Shown here piece by piece: positions 25,381 to 37,900 of a stretch of DNA of 64,000 nt. The DNA is from Populus alba. Taxonomy: Eukaryota > Streptophyta > Magnoliopsida > Malpighiales > Salicaceae. The stretch spans positions 12,450,147-12,514,146 of the forward strand of contig NC_133297.1 of the NCBI RefSeq assembly GCF_005239225.2. The letters run 5' to 3'. Both the position numbers and the translations under genes were made by a program. Under the pieces are notes generated by a model that was not told the origin of the DNA, searched no databases, and saw nothing but the letters and a program-made list of their open reading frames with translations. Each line of letters begins with the position of its first letter. The first letter of the stretch is position 1.

Positions 25381-27104
25381 TGATGCAGGGCCTTGAGGGC
25401 ATTCGGAAGTCTTGTTTTCTTTCAAGTTCTGGCATTTCTGATGCATGGCCTCCGATGAATGAAAACGTAAAACTCAATTCATTTTAGAAATACAAGGGCC
25501 AGTTATGACTTTCGGCAACTTTGGTCTTTCGATGTTAAATGGACATAGAACATCAAACGATGCTAGCAAGGAAAGGAAATGATGGATAAATATAAGGTGT
25601 TAGCCAGTTAGTGTAGTGTTGGAACATTTTATCGATGGTGAATTCACTCTGTTCTTTTTCAGGGGAAATGATGAATTACTTTTTATATCAATTATTTCTG
25701 GACGCTAGTCCGTGCCCTTTCCATTGATTCCATATAATTGTGCCGGAAAACATAATTACAAGTAAATTTTGGAAGCACGAAGAATCAAACGCAGATATGA
25801 TGTCGATTTCATAAGCACAAGCCAGTAAGAGAGGGTGCGTGGGGAAAAATCACCACCTGCATTTGTTTCAATTGGGCTTGGCATTAGAGTAACTGGTCCT
25901 CGTCTCGTGCAAGATCAGGAACTAGAAAGTTGCGAAGCGATCTATCCTATTCCTCGTGTACAATTGCCTCCAATATTTTTTTTCGTCTTCGAGGAGACTG
26001 AGCTTTCGGGAATTGAAAGTACTTTTGCTACTGTTTTTTTGTCTTTTAGCCCTTGTCATCGCATGTTTCAGTCCTTTCGTTGTTGATAGAACTCGGGCAA
26101 CATCGAAAATTACAATAATTAACAAGTGTCCGCAAGCGGCATTTGCATTTTAAGGGCTCGATTCACAAGATCTAAGCTCTTAAAACAGATGCGGTTTCTC
26201 CCTCCCTCCTCTCCTACTGTTTGCCAAACGGGTAACTCAGCTGGAGCCTGAAACCTCCAGTTAAGAACAAGGTGGAGAGGGTCACTTCAAAAGAAGGGAG
26301 AAGTTATGAAACTGTTCTGCGCGTACAATTTACAGGACAACAATTTTCTTTAAAAGAAGGAAGAGCTAAACTGTTTTATCGTCAATTCTTTAACCGGTCT
26401 TCTTATCTTTTTTTACCTGCCAGTAACTCCCTATGTGGAAATTACTTAATACATGAAAAAGAAGGAAAAAGAAAACAGGGGGTTGCATACACTTGACTTA
26501 ATTGTAAAGTACCTTGGACTTGGGATCCAAGCATGCACGGCTCTCGCTACAGACAAGAGACTCAGTTGTCGCTATGCTCACATGTTTGGACATACCCTGG
26601 CTGTCTGTACATATCTAGAGAAGAACAAAAGAGATGGGCCCTTACAGAGCCTGCATGCCGAGAAATTAAACTGAGCAGGGAGCTGGTAGCAGGGACCCTG
26701 CATTCTTTGATTCAACGTATATGACAGATTTGTAAGGCGTGCCTTGCCAAAACCAACTTTTGCGTTTCTTTTTCCCCTACCCTTATCTTGAATCAATCTC
26801 TCATCCTATCTAGCACTATTAATATAACCGAGATATCCTACGACATTGCGAAATTAACAAAAGTAATCCTTTTTACATTGTTTATTACGAAAGGGTGCAC
26901 TCTTCGTTAAACTAATATAATGACAAATTTACTATTTAAAGAAAAATCAATTAACTGGCAATTTGGGGTAATATTAGTTTTTCTATAAAATTCATTATTT
27001 ATTATCAGATTCATAAAAAAACAAGCATGTTTTTTCACATTTTAAAAGTATAATGGAATGACTAGATTAGCCTTAAAAGGAAAACTTATTTAATCGGTGT
27101 TCAT

Positions 27105-27108
<4 letters not shown>
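25381..27108. other. Intergenic DNA between the bZIP gene and repeat block
   Basis: Mostly unique, with higher G+C than the surrounding repeats. Apart from the thaumatin-like scrap I cannot assign any of the short frames (26272-26796, both strands). Confidence 0.4.
25956..26153 (+). pseudogene. Possible thaumatin-like protein N-terminal fragment
   Basis: The frame reads a strongly hydrophobic LLLLFFCLLALVIACFSPFV stretch (signal-peptide-like), then ATSKITIINKCPQAAFAF and a stop. The K-I-T-I-I-N-K-C-P order resembles the start of mature thaumatin-like (PR-5) proteins (T-F-x-x-x-N-x-C-P-x-x-x-W-P). The WP and all later cysteine blocks are absent, and no continuation is visible to 26500. If the reading is right this is a broken gene scrap; it could also be chance. 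Confidence 0.3.

Positions 27109-27158
<50 letters not shown>
27109..27158. repeat. AT dinucleotide microsatellite
   Basis: About 50 bp of uninterrupted alternating A/T. Confidence 0.95.
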
Positions 27159-27161
<3 letters not shown>

Positions 27162-27429
27162 TCCTAGTTTTTTTAGTATTTATCAAGTTGATTAATGAAC
27201 AATTTAGTATTTTAATAAATATAAAATATAATTTAAAAATCAATGTTGACTAGTGCATGCATTGCACATGCTGCAGGTGGGAGGAGCTTATGATCTTCTA
27301 GCGGCACATGCAATGTCTCCCAACATCCAACTACAACTTATACCATTATGTTACAAGCATCAAGGGGGCTCTTTTTGTGTGGGGCAGTGCACATCGTTGT
27401 ATATGCAATAAAGTATTGACAACGTCATT

Positions 27430-28450
27430 TATGAACTTTCCCTAAATATTTAAAATTTCATAATTGTCCTCTTGTTTAGTGATACTTCAATTTTAATTTT
27501 GATTTTTTATTTATAATTCTTTACTATTTTTGTCAAATTTCAATTTGTTTTCAATTTTATCAATAAATTTATACTTGTGATATGTTATTTTTTTTTCAAA
27601 TCTAATCCTTGTTCAAATTTATACAAGTTGTTCTTTTGATTTTGGATTTTTTTTGTAAATTTGATTTTTTTTTTCAATTTTCACCTTCAATTCAAAATTC
27701 TAAGTTGTTCTCTCATTTATTTTTATTTTTATTTTAGTCCTCGTTCTCTTAATTGCTTTTTTTTTGTTTTGTATCCTTTTATATAATTTTTTTTTTAATT
27801 TCATCTTTCTAAATTTTTTTTTGAATTGAGCTCCATGGTTTTTTAAATAGGATGCTTCAGGTTTAGTGACTTGGATCACAAGTTTGAAAAGTTAACATGA
27901 ATTAATACTTTTTTTATATTTTTTTTTTAATTTCATCATTCGTGTTGTTTATCTTGAAAATAGGCTATATGATTTTTTATGGTTTCCTTTAATTGGGTTA
28001 TCCTGATGTCATGATCAGGGTAACATGTTTGGTCGATTAACTCAAGTATTTTTTTGGGGTTGCTTTTTTATATCTTTTTTTGGTTTTGTCCTTCAATATT
28101 GGATTCTTTTTAAAATTAAACTTCATTATCTTTCATGTTTTTCCTTCTATTATATTATCTTATTCACATGATCCGAATCACGAGGTTTGACAACCTTACT
28201 TTGGTTTGCAAGTGTTTTATTTCATGGTTTTACACTTGTATTTATAGGAATTGACCATTGTTATTTTTTTTTAATTTGCTTTTTATAAGGTTGGCCCAGC
28301 TTCACTACTTGGGTGGCTAGTTTTCCATGCTAGCTTGAGTTGTGGCCTTTTATTCTGTCAGTATTTTTTTAATTTCATAATTTAACATCTAGTTATCTGG
28401 GAATCTAGTTTTGTAATTTTTCCCTTTTAACAAGCATTCATTTTCTTTTA
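27430..28450 (+). repeat. Ancient repeat block, family B
   Basis: T-rich degenerate units with 'tcaattttca', 'aatttcatc', 'ggttatcctgatgtcatgat' and 'gattaactcaagta' words in the order seen at 11.2-12.2 kb and 59.3-59.8 kb. No coding frame. Confidence 0.5.
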
Positions 28451-28729
28451 ATTATAGTTATCGCCTTTTCTTTTAAAATTCAGTCTATTTATTATTATTA
28501 TTATTATTTCTATTATATAATTAAATATATTCATCCAATTAGATAGGTATGTAACTCGAGTCAAGTATTTTTTTCTTTTTCTTCGAAACACCTTGGCCAT
28601 GGCTGAACATTAACTTTTTAAGTTATAAACAAATCAGCCTAGCCTGCTGCAAAACGTGACCATCTATCCAGTGATTTTACTAAAAATTCAGAGTCTTCGA
28701 GGCAATAGCGCACATCTTTTGATTTTTTG

Positions 28730-28905
28730 TTTTATTGAAGTATTTTTTTTTTATTTACATGGGTGTCTGGGCCAGCTTACGCGCACCACGACTAATCCCA
28801 CGGCTCACTGCGCGGGGTGACAGACGTGTACATGAGGACTCGAACTCAGGAGCAGTGAAAGGAGATAAGCTCCTTCTACTCGGTGCAGTTTTATTGAAGT
28901 ATTTT
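28730..28905 (-). mobile_element. SINE with 17-bp target-site duplications
   Basis: Identical 17-bp direct repeats (ttttattgaagtatttt) lie at 28730-28746 and 28889-28905. The 142-bp body between them, read on the minus strand, has a pol III B-box-like GAGTTCGAGTCCTC (28834-28847), a possible A box near CGAGTAGAAGG, and an A-rich 3' tail directly against one duplication. This is the signature of a tRNA-derived SINE. Its internal 'gcgcaccacgactaatccca' stretch is, as I recall, common in poplar DNA. It is non-coding, although a frame runs through it. Confidence 0.85.
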
Positions 28906-29931
28906 AAGATAGAGGGTTGCTGTACAACGGGTTTGTTTAGCAAGTATCTCTATGGTTTAGCCTAAGTTATGAAACATGATCTGTAATCTTGAATCATAAT
29001 TTAAAAATTAATTTTTTATATAAATAATTTATGACATAAATAATTAAAGTTAGAAGTATATCTGACAAAAAAATAATTTTTTTATAAAGAAAGTAGCGCA
29101 AGTTAAAATCAACAAGTTAGGACTTAGAAGAATTTATGTAAAAGCAAAATCTTGACCATATTCAGTAATATTTGTCTGATTAAAATAAAATATTTATAAC
29201 TCTATCTAAACTAAAAATAAAAATAAAAGATAGAAATTTGAATCAATACATTAACAGCTAGCAACCCCCCTCTTGATCGGTGTTCTTCACGAATTATAGT
29301 TATCGGTAGGCTGTACAAGTTAAGATTATTTTATTTTATTTTATTTTATTTTGAACTGGTATCAAGAAAAGCGAAGGGTTTCATAGAAGAAAGTAAAAAA
29401 GATTCCTCACCTCCCAAGAAAGAAAATACAACTACCTCCTTGATGAAGTGATTATAGGGTTCATAGCTATTGCCTGCAGTGCTGTGCAGAGGCTTATCAT
29501 CAAAGAGCTAATCATTTTAGCATAATAATCTCCATCATTTTCTATCAGCTCCTCTCTCCTAATACTATATTATTCACTCCCTCTGCTTTTCCTTTTACAT
29601 GGTTTCGAGGCAAGTTTTTCCACCAACAAAATCATTCAACCTTTTACTGTATAAAGCTGTAATAATAATAACAATAATAAAGACACAATCTCCAATATCT
29701 GTCCGTCGTCCATTCAGAAAACTCGGGGACATCAAAAGCCAAACGCATCTGACATTTTAGCAGTCTCCCCCCCCTCTCTCTGTGGCAGACACGCTCACAT
29801 TTTTCTAAAATCTCTCTTTTGTTGTTTGATGAACCAAAGGGCTAAAGAGCTGCAGAGACAAGGCTTAAAACCCTTGTAATTCGAAGTCTACTTAGGATAA
29901 TTGCCCCTCGGACAAACAAGAGTTGCAGCTA
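28906..29931. other. Intergenic DNA and leader of the phytocyanin-like gene
   Basis: AT-rich to about 29350, including an (ATTTT)n run near 29328-29352. It is then more unique, with C/T-rich tracts (29766-29782) typical of a plant 5' leader. Transcription start not placed. Confidence 0.4.
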
Positions 29932-31353
29932 ATGAAGATTCCCTCTACGCTTCTCCTTCTGTTATCTCTTCTCTCTCTACTACCGCAACCTTCTTGCTCC
30001 ACAACAATACTAGTGGATGGCGTTTCAGAGTGGAAAGACCCCAATGTTTATATAGGAGATTCCATCAGTAAGTACTTGAAAACCCACCGTTTCTTGCTTG
30101 CAATCTTCTTCTTTTATTACCGTTTTGGGCTAATTGATAACATTTCTTTGTATTTTTATTGGCTTCTCTCAGTTTTCAAACACAAGTATCACTACAGCTT
30201 GTACATTTTCCAGAACCAAAGAGCTTTTAGTATCTGCAACTTCACTCAAGCTACACTTCTCACCAAGCCCAACTCCACCTCCTACACGGTATCTCTTCTC
30301 CCTCTCTCTCATTTGGAATATCAACAGTGTACAAATCCCATGCTTGTCTCTCCATATTTACATGCTTAAAGGCTGCTACAAAAATGTCAAAATCTTGGCT
30401 CACAATTCTTGGGTCCTGATGACAATAATTATCAATTTCTTTGTACAATGCCAAGGATAACTCAAAAAATTAAAATCTTTTTCCATTTTTCTGTTGCTCC
30501 TCCGAGCTATGACTATAAAATGTGCTAACAATTTTCCATGTATAAATTGCAAACAACTGAAGTGGCACCCATCACGCCCTGGTTTCTTCTACTTCACATT
30601 CAACAATGGCTCCCTAAAATCCTGCAATCAAGACTCACAAAAACTCTCCGTAAAAGTCTCTCCAGCAGCACCACCACCACCGGCACAACTCCCTCCAACG
30701 GCATCACCTCCAGTTCCAGCACAAATTCCAGGCGACATTGTGTCATCATCTCCTGCGTACCAGTGGCCATCCCGTCCTCGTGATGAAACAGCCTTTTCCC
30801 CCGCTCCTGAACCTGGTGGTAGTGCTGCGAGCTCTCCAATGGCGACAGTGCCGACATTGATGCCAGATAAAGGTGGTGGTAGCGGTATTCCTTTTATTAA
30901 TAGCAACCCAGCTGTTCCTCTGCCTACTGGTGAAATTGATTCTGCCACTATTAGGCCCTTGCCCACCTCCGGCCATCATAAACTGGTATATACAGCCCAT
31001 CTCTCTTTTTATGTCTACTTGTCACTATGTTGTGTTGAATTGAACAAAGAAAAGTTAAAAACGAAAGGTTTTCAGCGTTTTTCTTCTCAGATAAAAAAAA
31101 AAAAAAAAAACAGCACAGCTTCTGAATCAAGCAATGACCCATGTGTGTATATACTGAACCAGTAAAGTGTCTTTCGATTTATCACAAAAATGTAGAAAAA
31201 ATATTGCGTACTGTATATTTAGACTGGTCTTGATAGGGGTGTTTGACCGTGGGGTGTTCTTTTTGGTTTTGGATGGAAATGCAGGTGGCAGTGGGGTTAC
31301 TTGGATCTCACATGCCTCTAGTTTGTGTGGTTTTACTGCTGCCGCTGCTGTAA
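29932..31353 (+). CDS. Early nodulin-like / plastocyanin-like GPI-anchored protein
   Basis: Exons 29932-30067, 30173-30288, 30563-30985 and 31285-31353 join in frame to 247 residues. An N-terminal signal peptide (MKIPSTLLLLLSLLSLL, cut near 26) leads to a phytocyanin fold starting TTILVDGVSEWKDP, with VYIGDSIIFKH, then ICNFTQA and WHPSRPGFFYFTFNNG. A Pro/Ser-rich wall-type region follows. The last exon gives a hydrophobic tail (MPLVCVVLLLPLL) expected to be swapped for a GPI anchor at the plasma membrane. In the C-terminal copper loop, Thr/Phe stands where the ligand Cys would be and Ser in place of the second His, so copper binding is probably lost, as in ENODL proteins. The start is the first in-frame ATG; an in-frame TTG lies nine bases earlier. 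Confidence 0.85.
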
Positions 31354-33558
31354 AACGGAGGAGAGACGAAGCAATTCGCTGCAATTTGTGTAAAAAAATC
31401 GGTTTTGAGTAGGCTATAATATGCACCATGTACTGTAGTTGAAGAGCCTAAAGTAGCTTTAGCAGTGATAATGATGATGGTTATGTATGCCATCGATTGT
31501 GATGCCCTTCTCGGACCCTCCTCTGGAATCATTGCCACTTTTGGTCTTCTGTTTTTTTGACATGCAATCGATTGCCACTCCCTTTTCCTTTCCTCTTTAG
31601 CTCTGCTTTCACTCCCTCGATTTGTTTATTTGAACAGAATTTGAATTTCCAACGCCAGCAGGCTTTCGGGTAAAGTTTTTTACTTTCGAAAAAAAATCAT
31701 TCTTCATGGTACATGCCATTCTCAGAGTTCCACTCTGTTTGGGAGATGGAAAATGAAGAGGGGGTGAATGAGAATGAAGAACACGAGAGATCGTGGGAAT
31801 GAAGAGAAGAAAATAATTCGAGCAGTGTAAAAGCAAGATTGGCGAGATATTAAATAATAAAAATAAATATTTACCCTCGTATCTCACGAACACGTTATTC
31901 TCAGCAACAATTCGGCCGAAAAACATGAAATTATGGGGGCAAAACGAGAAAGTGAAGTAACAAATAGATCCAAATATATATTTATGAAGCATAATAGCGG
32001 TTTTCTTAGATTTCGTTTGTTTACGAGGTCATGAAAAGCATATATTTCGTGCTCTATATATTTTATAATCCTAACGAAAGCACTAATAACTACCACCATA
32101 AAAGATAAATAGACACACAGAAATAAAAGAAATATAAGAGAGAAAATTAAAAAAAGAGAGATTTTTTTATCCTTTTTTTTATATGCTGTGAGTATCATAA
32201 AATCTTCCCATCTCTAGCAAACATCTCTCTATCTGTTAAAATTCATGCATTTGAATAATTTTAGGTACTTATCTCTCTTTTCTATGATTTTTAAAGATTT
32301 TTCTTTATCCATTCTTTTTATTATTATTATTATTATAGTGTTGTTTTGTAATTTATCTTGATTACGATGCTTCCTGTAAATAAATTTTGGTATTTTGATA
32401 GTTTTTGTTTTTTATCTAACTACAAAGAAATATCCATTGGTTAATTAAATAATTTTAATTTTTTACGTTGACCTCACATATAATTATTTTTTTAATCTTG
32501 AAGCTAAATCAATGGTGAAATGTTTTTTGACCCATGAAAAACTCATACTGAGCTTATCGGAACAAACCTTAAAGGTAAATCTCTTGAACAAAATTAATGT
32601 AAAATGATCAAATTAAAAAGAATACTACATGAATAAGGAAAAAAAAAATTACACTATGTGAATTCACTATGAGATTGAAGGAGAAGCAACATCAATTGAA
32701 ACATTAATTGTCTAGTTTTTTATACCGTTTGAAATCTTATGAATTGAATTCACATGATTAAATCAATTTTTATGTTTGGAATTTTTGAATTTCAAATAAA
32801 AATTAAATCATGAAAAATATGCAAAAATAAATCAAGAGGAAGATCCTCTAATTTGCTAGGGTAATTCCAAATAAAAAATAATTTTCTAAAATACCCCAAT
32901 TTCTTTCCTTCCATAAACCCTAGAAAGTAACTATCTCATCAATTTCTATTTCACATCTTCTTTAACCGGTGCTGTCTTCAACAAAAGTTTTGATTTTTTG
33001 GCCCTAGAAATTGCCCGAAGTGGGAAAAAGTATTGGAAAGACTGTCCAAAGCTGCCAACTGGTTAGTAATTCATTCTAGCTCTCTTTGTTATTCTAGCTA
33101 GTAAATGATATAAAATTTTAAAATGCTTATATTTTATGCTATTTTAAAATTTATTTGAGAATTGATGATATCTATGCTAAATGAATAGAGATAACAAATA
33201 TATTGTCAAACATGTCAATGAATTAATTATGAAATAAACTTTTAAACCTACGCAGGAGGACTTGCTTGAAACTTTTTTCCCGACGCCATACAAGTCAGTT
33301 TGTCAAAAAGAGCCGTTAGCTTCCCGCCAAGGTGAAAACATACATCAAAAGCAACCGACTTTCAACCCGTTTATACACTGTTTATAACAATTCACGATTA
33401 AGAAGCAATGAATATGTGCTTTTCTTATGCACATGCATCAAAGCCACCTTGTCATTTCTTCTTTTGCTTCTTTAAAATGCATCTCATGTTTCATCCTTGA
33501 CTAACAAATCTATCTCGATTTTTATATATTTATATATATAAGAAAATTGTACCGAGCC
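31354..33558. other. Intergenic DNA between the phytocyanin-like and RTM2-like genes
   Basis: The first 200 bases are probably 3' UTR. The rest is AT-rich with ATT-type microsatellites (near 32316-32336). Short minus-strand frames at 31609-32198 are hydrophobic by composition only. No gene is seen. Confidence 0.45.
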
Positions 33559-34984
33559 ATGGAGCTTGAACTGGGGCTCAAAATCACCCGCATTAGAGAT
33601 GATATCAGCTCCTTCACCGACCTTCGGATCGCTAAAGATCATGCCGGTCCTCTTTTCTTTTCTAGAGAAACCGAGACCATGTTCACCCTTGTTGGATATC
33701 TCAAAGGTAATAACAACTAATGCTCATACTTCAAGTTCCTGTTGTTCTTAATATTGTTGTTGTGATCATACTGGATATTGTGAAAAAAGTGCAGGTTTTA
33801 GAAAGGAGAATATTGACATCAAGATTAATGAAGATGGTGATCGGATCTCAATTAGTGGGAAGAAGCCAGTTCAGGAGATGGTGTTGATAGGGTGGAATAT
33901 GCACAAAAAAGAGGTTGAGTTACGGTCATTCCGGAAGGCCTTCCGAATTCCTGATGGAGTCGTTTTGGATAAAATCAAGGCAAGATTCAATGATGAAGAA
34001 TCGACTTTGACGATTATTCTTCCGAAATTGGTGAAGGGAATTCGTGATGTTGAGCTAGAGGAAGTTAAGGGAGAGGAGGTTGATAAAGGGAGAGGCGAAG
34101 CTACACAAGCTGTAGCTGACAAGGCACCTGAAGGAGAGAGTAGGGAGCCAGAGTTGAAGAGGGTGGAACAAAGTGACCAAGCTTTGCAAAATCAAAGGGT
34201 TGTTGGGCAAAAGGCTGATGCAGCTGAAATAGTGCCTGAAAGAGTTGTAGATACAACTTTACAGAAGAAACTAGAGCCTAAGGATCAAAGCGAATTAGAA
34301 GAAGCCACTCCTGAAAACGCAGAACCTCCTTCTACTACCACCGCCGCTACATATCAGGAAACAGTAATCAAGAAACTTAAGCTAGTTTTGCCTGAGAAAG
34401 AGATCGAACACCAAGAGTCAAAAAAGGCCGCTCCAGCTGAAGAAACTAGAAGCGAGGAGCTTCCCGGTTTGAAAGAGCAGGGGAAGAAACAGGAAACTCC
34501 AGAGGCCAAGAGCACTCGTGAAGAAACGATGGAAGAACACCCTCACGGACCAGAGTGCAATCAATTGACAGAAGCTGTCATGGATCAAGAGACTAAACCA
34601 CCAGAAGTGTCAAACCAACCATCAGCGCAAGCTGATCAAGGACATACAGAAGAAGCAAATCATGTAGTCAAGACTGAAATATCACACGAATCAGAAAAGC
34701 TGGAAACAGAAACAAATGTTCAAGAACCAACGATACCCGAACCTGATCAAGAAAAAGAGCTGGCTGAAACTCCACATCCAGCATACAATTCAAGAAACAA
34801 TGAGGCCCAAGGAAGCAAAGAAAGCCATGGAATAGGAAATGATATCAAAGAAGCAGCAACGAATAGAAAGAATCCTGCTTCAAGAAGAACCAAGCTATGT
34901 CCTCCTCTTGTTGTTGCGGGGTCGGCCATTCTCGTCTCTATCGTAGTGTTTGTCATTGGTTGGATTAGAGCTAAGAAAAGATGA
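33559..34984 (+). CDS. RTM2-like HSP20-domain protein with C-terminal membrane anchor
   Basis: Two exons, 33559-33706 and 33795-34984, joined in phase 1, give 445 residues. The N-terminal part is an alpha-crystallin (HSP20-type) domain at about 36-125 (TMFTLVGYLKGFRKENIDI, then SFRKAFRIPDGVVLDKIKARF and LTIILPKL). The intron falls after GYLKG. A long Glu/Lys/Pro-rich low-complexity region (about 130-410) follows, then one membrane segment (VVAGSAILVSIVVFVIGWI) with a short basic tail RAKKR, so it is tail-anchored. This layout matches Arabidopsis RTM2, a phloem protein that restricts long-distance potyvirus movement, and related small heat-shock-like proteins. Whether this copy has that role is unknown. 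The domain lacks the cytosolic sHSP C-terminal I-x-I motif, as expected. Confidence 0.88.
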
Positions 34985-37900
34985 ATTATATGTAAGACAC
35001 TGGCTTTAATTGCTTTGTTATTGCTGAAAACAATAAAATCTAGTGCATCAAATAAGCTAATTGCTATAGAACGATCGACTTGATGTTCACAAGCGTAAAC
35101 TGGATTCAAAGATATTGATACTGAAATAGAATGAAGGGGTGCTATTTTGTTAGGACTAGAATACCTAGGGTCCAACCGCTACGAAACATTCTTGGTTGCA
35201 AAGAACATAGGTTGTTGCTGTGATTGTGATTCATTCTTACAAGAGGTAAATTCCTTAACTTCGTGTCCAAGATATAGCAATCACATCATGTTCCTGCAAC
35301 AAATTTAGGGAAAAAAGATTTCTTGGAACATACAGCTAGCGGGCTGAATCTTAAAACTCAATGATCAATTAAACATGTATTCCTAATAAGATAGCTTCGA
35401 GAGACCCTTATTTTCAGCTGTCAACCAAGCATGAAATAAAAGTTCAGTTATATGAACTGGAAAAGTAAAGGACGTAATTTGCCACTAGCTTGACAACCTC
35501 TTACACATTCACCAGTCTTTTTGTGGTTTCCAGTTTTCATTTCCCGAATCCCTGCTCTTCATCGCATCCTCTAGTGCTTGGAGTCTTTTTGGAGTGTATT
35601 CATCGCAGATGATTAACAGAATTTCACTATCATTTGTCACTAGATGGTAATAAATGGCCAAATAATGAACAACCATGTTACATACAGATTTATCAGCTAA
35701 AGAAATGAGAATAAAATTCAACTAAATCTCCCTTTTGATTAGGAGACACCCCCTTTTTCCAGTGAATACTGAAAAAGCATACGACTCGACAGAAACAATC
35801 CACCAAGGGCCAAGTGCTAGAAATTTCTTGTGTGGTGTCTGTGTATTTGTGGGTATTAGGTCCGTGTAGAGCCCAGACACGTGCATCACAAGGTGCCATG
35901 TTCTAACCTGCATAAGAGTTAAAGAGGGGCCACTATTGGTTGAATGACTTGAAAAAGATCGCCCCCCTTTTGTGCTGTTAAAAGGGGCCCATCTTTCTTG
36001 AAGCCTTGCAGCTAGAGAGCTGTTGAAAAGCTGAGGAAGGTTGAACGAAAAAGCTCCGATAAGATAGCCCCATGGCGTGGTTTGCATTTACATACAGGGT
36101 GTTCGTTATCGCGGTTTAATCAAAGATTTAATTTGAAGAAATAATAATAAAATATTATTTTTATAAATTTATAAATGAAAGATATTTTAAAAATTAATCT
36201 TTATCACGCTAAAAAACACATAATCTAGAAATTGTACCGAGAACTGTGATATGTCAATTCAGATTTTCATCATCGAACTTCTTGTGTATTTTAAATGGTA
36301 TTAAGGTTAAGAAGAGAGGAGATTTTCCTTTTGAAACTCGACAAGTTTACGTCACTATAGTAGTGAAGTAGACTGATCATTCAGAAACCAAAGTTTTTTA
36401 CAACTGCAAAGTATGGATTTCAGCTCTACCAAGGAAGGACAAAAATAGCTTTTAGAAATTAAACCTCAAGAGTTATGACAGCCACCAACCTGTAAGGAGG
36501 ACCAGTATCGTGGTGGCCACTCCGCTATTCTCTCTAGTTGGCAGTCCAGTGTGCTGTATTCAGGATGTAAAACTTCACCAACCCTGCCTGTGCTATATGT
36601 ATGAATTGTAAGGTAGTGATGGGTTGTTAAAGAGATTTCCTTTTAGAAAACATCGATAAAGAAATTCATTGGAGAGGAATGACAAGATTTAAGGCTTCAG
36701 CAATCTATTATATTGGGCTAGACCCAGCTGTTTACAGTAGAGAAGAAATGGCAATCAGATGTACACAGTTGAATCATGTAATTATCAATGCCCAGAATTA
36801 GGCCACGATTGATAGGTTTTACAACCATTACTGATCCTCTCCAAATTCTGCTAGGTTTCCCCAAGGTTATACATGGGCTAACCAGATCGGTGGATCAATT
36901 ATTTTGCCGACAAATACCTAACACCTGACAGGCTACGTGTGGCTAGAAATTCAAGTGTTTGGAGCAGCGAGAGCAAGTCTTGAATGTCTCAAAAATTTGA
37001 GCCCATGGCCTAGTAAAATAGAGGACACAACTGCTCTAGTTTATCAGGGAGATATGAGGTGGTTGTAAATAGAGCAGAACAAGGTATAAATGGGATCCTA
37101 GAGATCCGGTAAAGTTAATTTCTCCTTGAACATGGAGCTGTGACCTTTTGCGTTCTTGCTCTGTAATATTTGCTGGAAAGAAGATCAATTTCGCATGCAA
37201 AGGGAAGGACAGGATGGGGAAAAAGGATGCAAATCAGAGAGCGAATATAGAAGACAGTAAGGGATAAGAGGTGGGGCAGGAAAGAAAACGAGGTGTGGTG
37301 GGAGCTTTCGTTTCGTAGTACAAAGATTCAGGAACTCTTAACAATGAAGCAAAGCATCAACAAGGTAATGGTTCTATCATAGATACGGGTGTTTTCTTAG
37401 GAGAGGTGAATTACAGTCTTGCAGCTATGAAACAAAGCATTGGATTGCATTTGCTGTGCTCACAATGCTTCGCAATTCAGTACTGGTTTCTGCACATAAA
37501 AAATCGACTCCATGTCCAATTGTATATCCATTAATAGGCTAAATAAAAATGGTATCTCATCACAGTCCCATTAGGTGCCGTGGCTACCCTCTTATTGATT
37601 GTTCATATGGTGAGATCAGGAATGTAATATTTCTCTGTTTCCTAGATCAAGTAGGGTAAACAGTAAAATGTTGATTATGAAACAGAAACAAGCATAAAGA
37701 TTTCACCCAGAAGCATATCTTGGAAACTTGGCGGATGTGGTCTTCGTTCCTGACACTCCAAAGAATAAAAATACGAAGAATATACTGTCCTCATCAAAAG
37801 AACAAATAAAAAAAAGAGCTCTAGAAAGTCTTAAAATGCTTTGTATTCTAGAGAATCAAATTGCTGAAATTCTATTCTAGATGCAAAATGTTCATGGGTC

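Noticed and set aside
28834..28847. tRNA-like B box
   Set aside because: No cloverleaf can be built around it; it belongs to the SINE.
28735..28965. Overlapping frames on both strands
   Set aside because: They cover the SINE body and its duplications, not a gene.
30600..31000. Three minus-strand frames rich in Gly, Ala and Arg
   Set aside because: Antisense to the Pro/Ser-rich exon of the phytocyanin-like gene.
30494..31165. A 223-codon plus-strand frame
   Set aside because: Only 30563-30985 is real (exon 3 of the phytocyanin-like gene); the ends read into introns.
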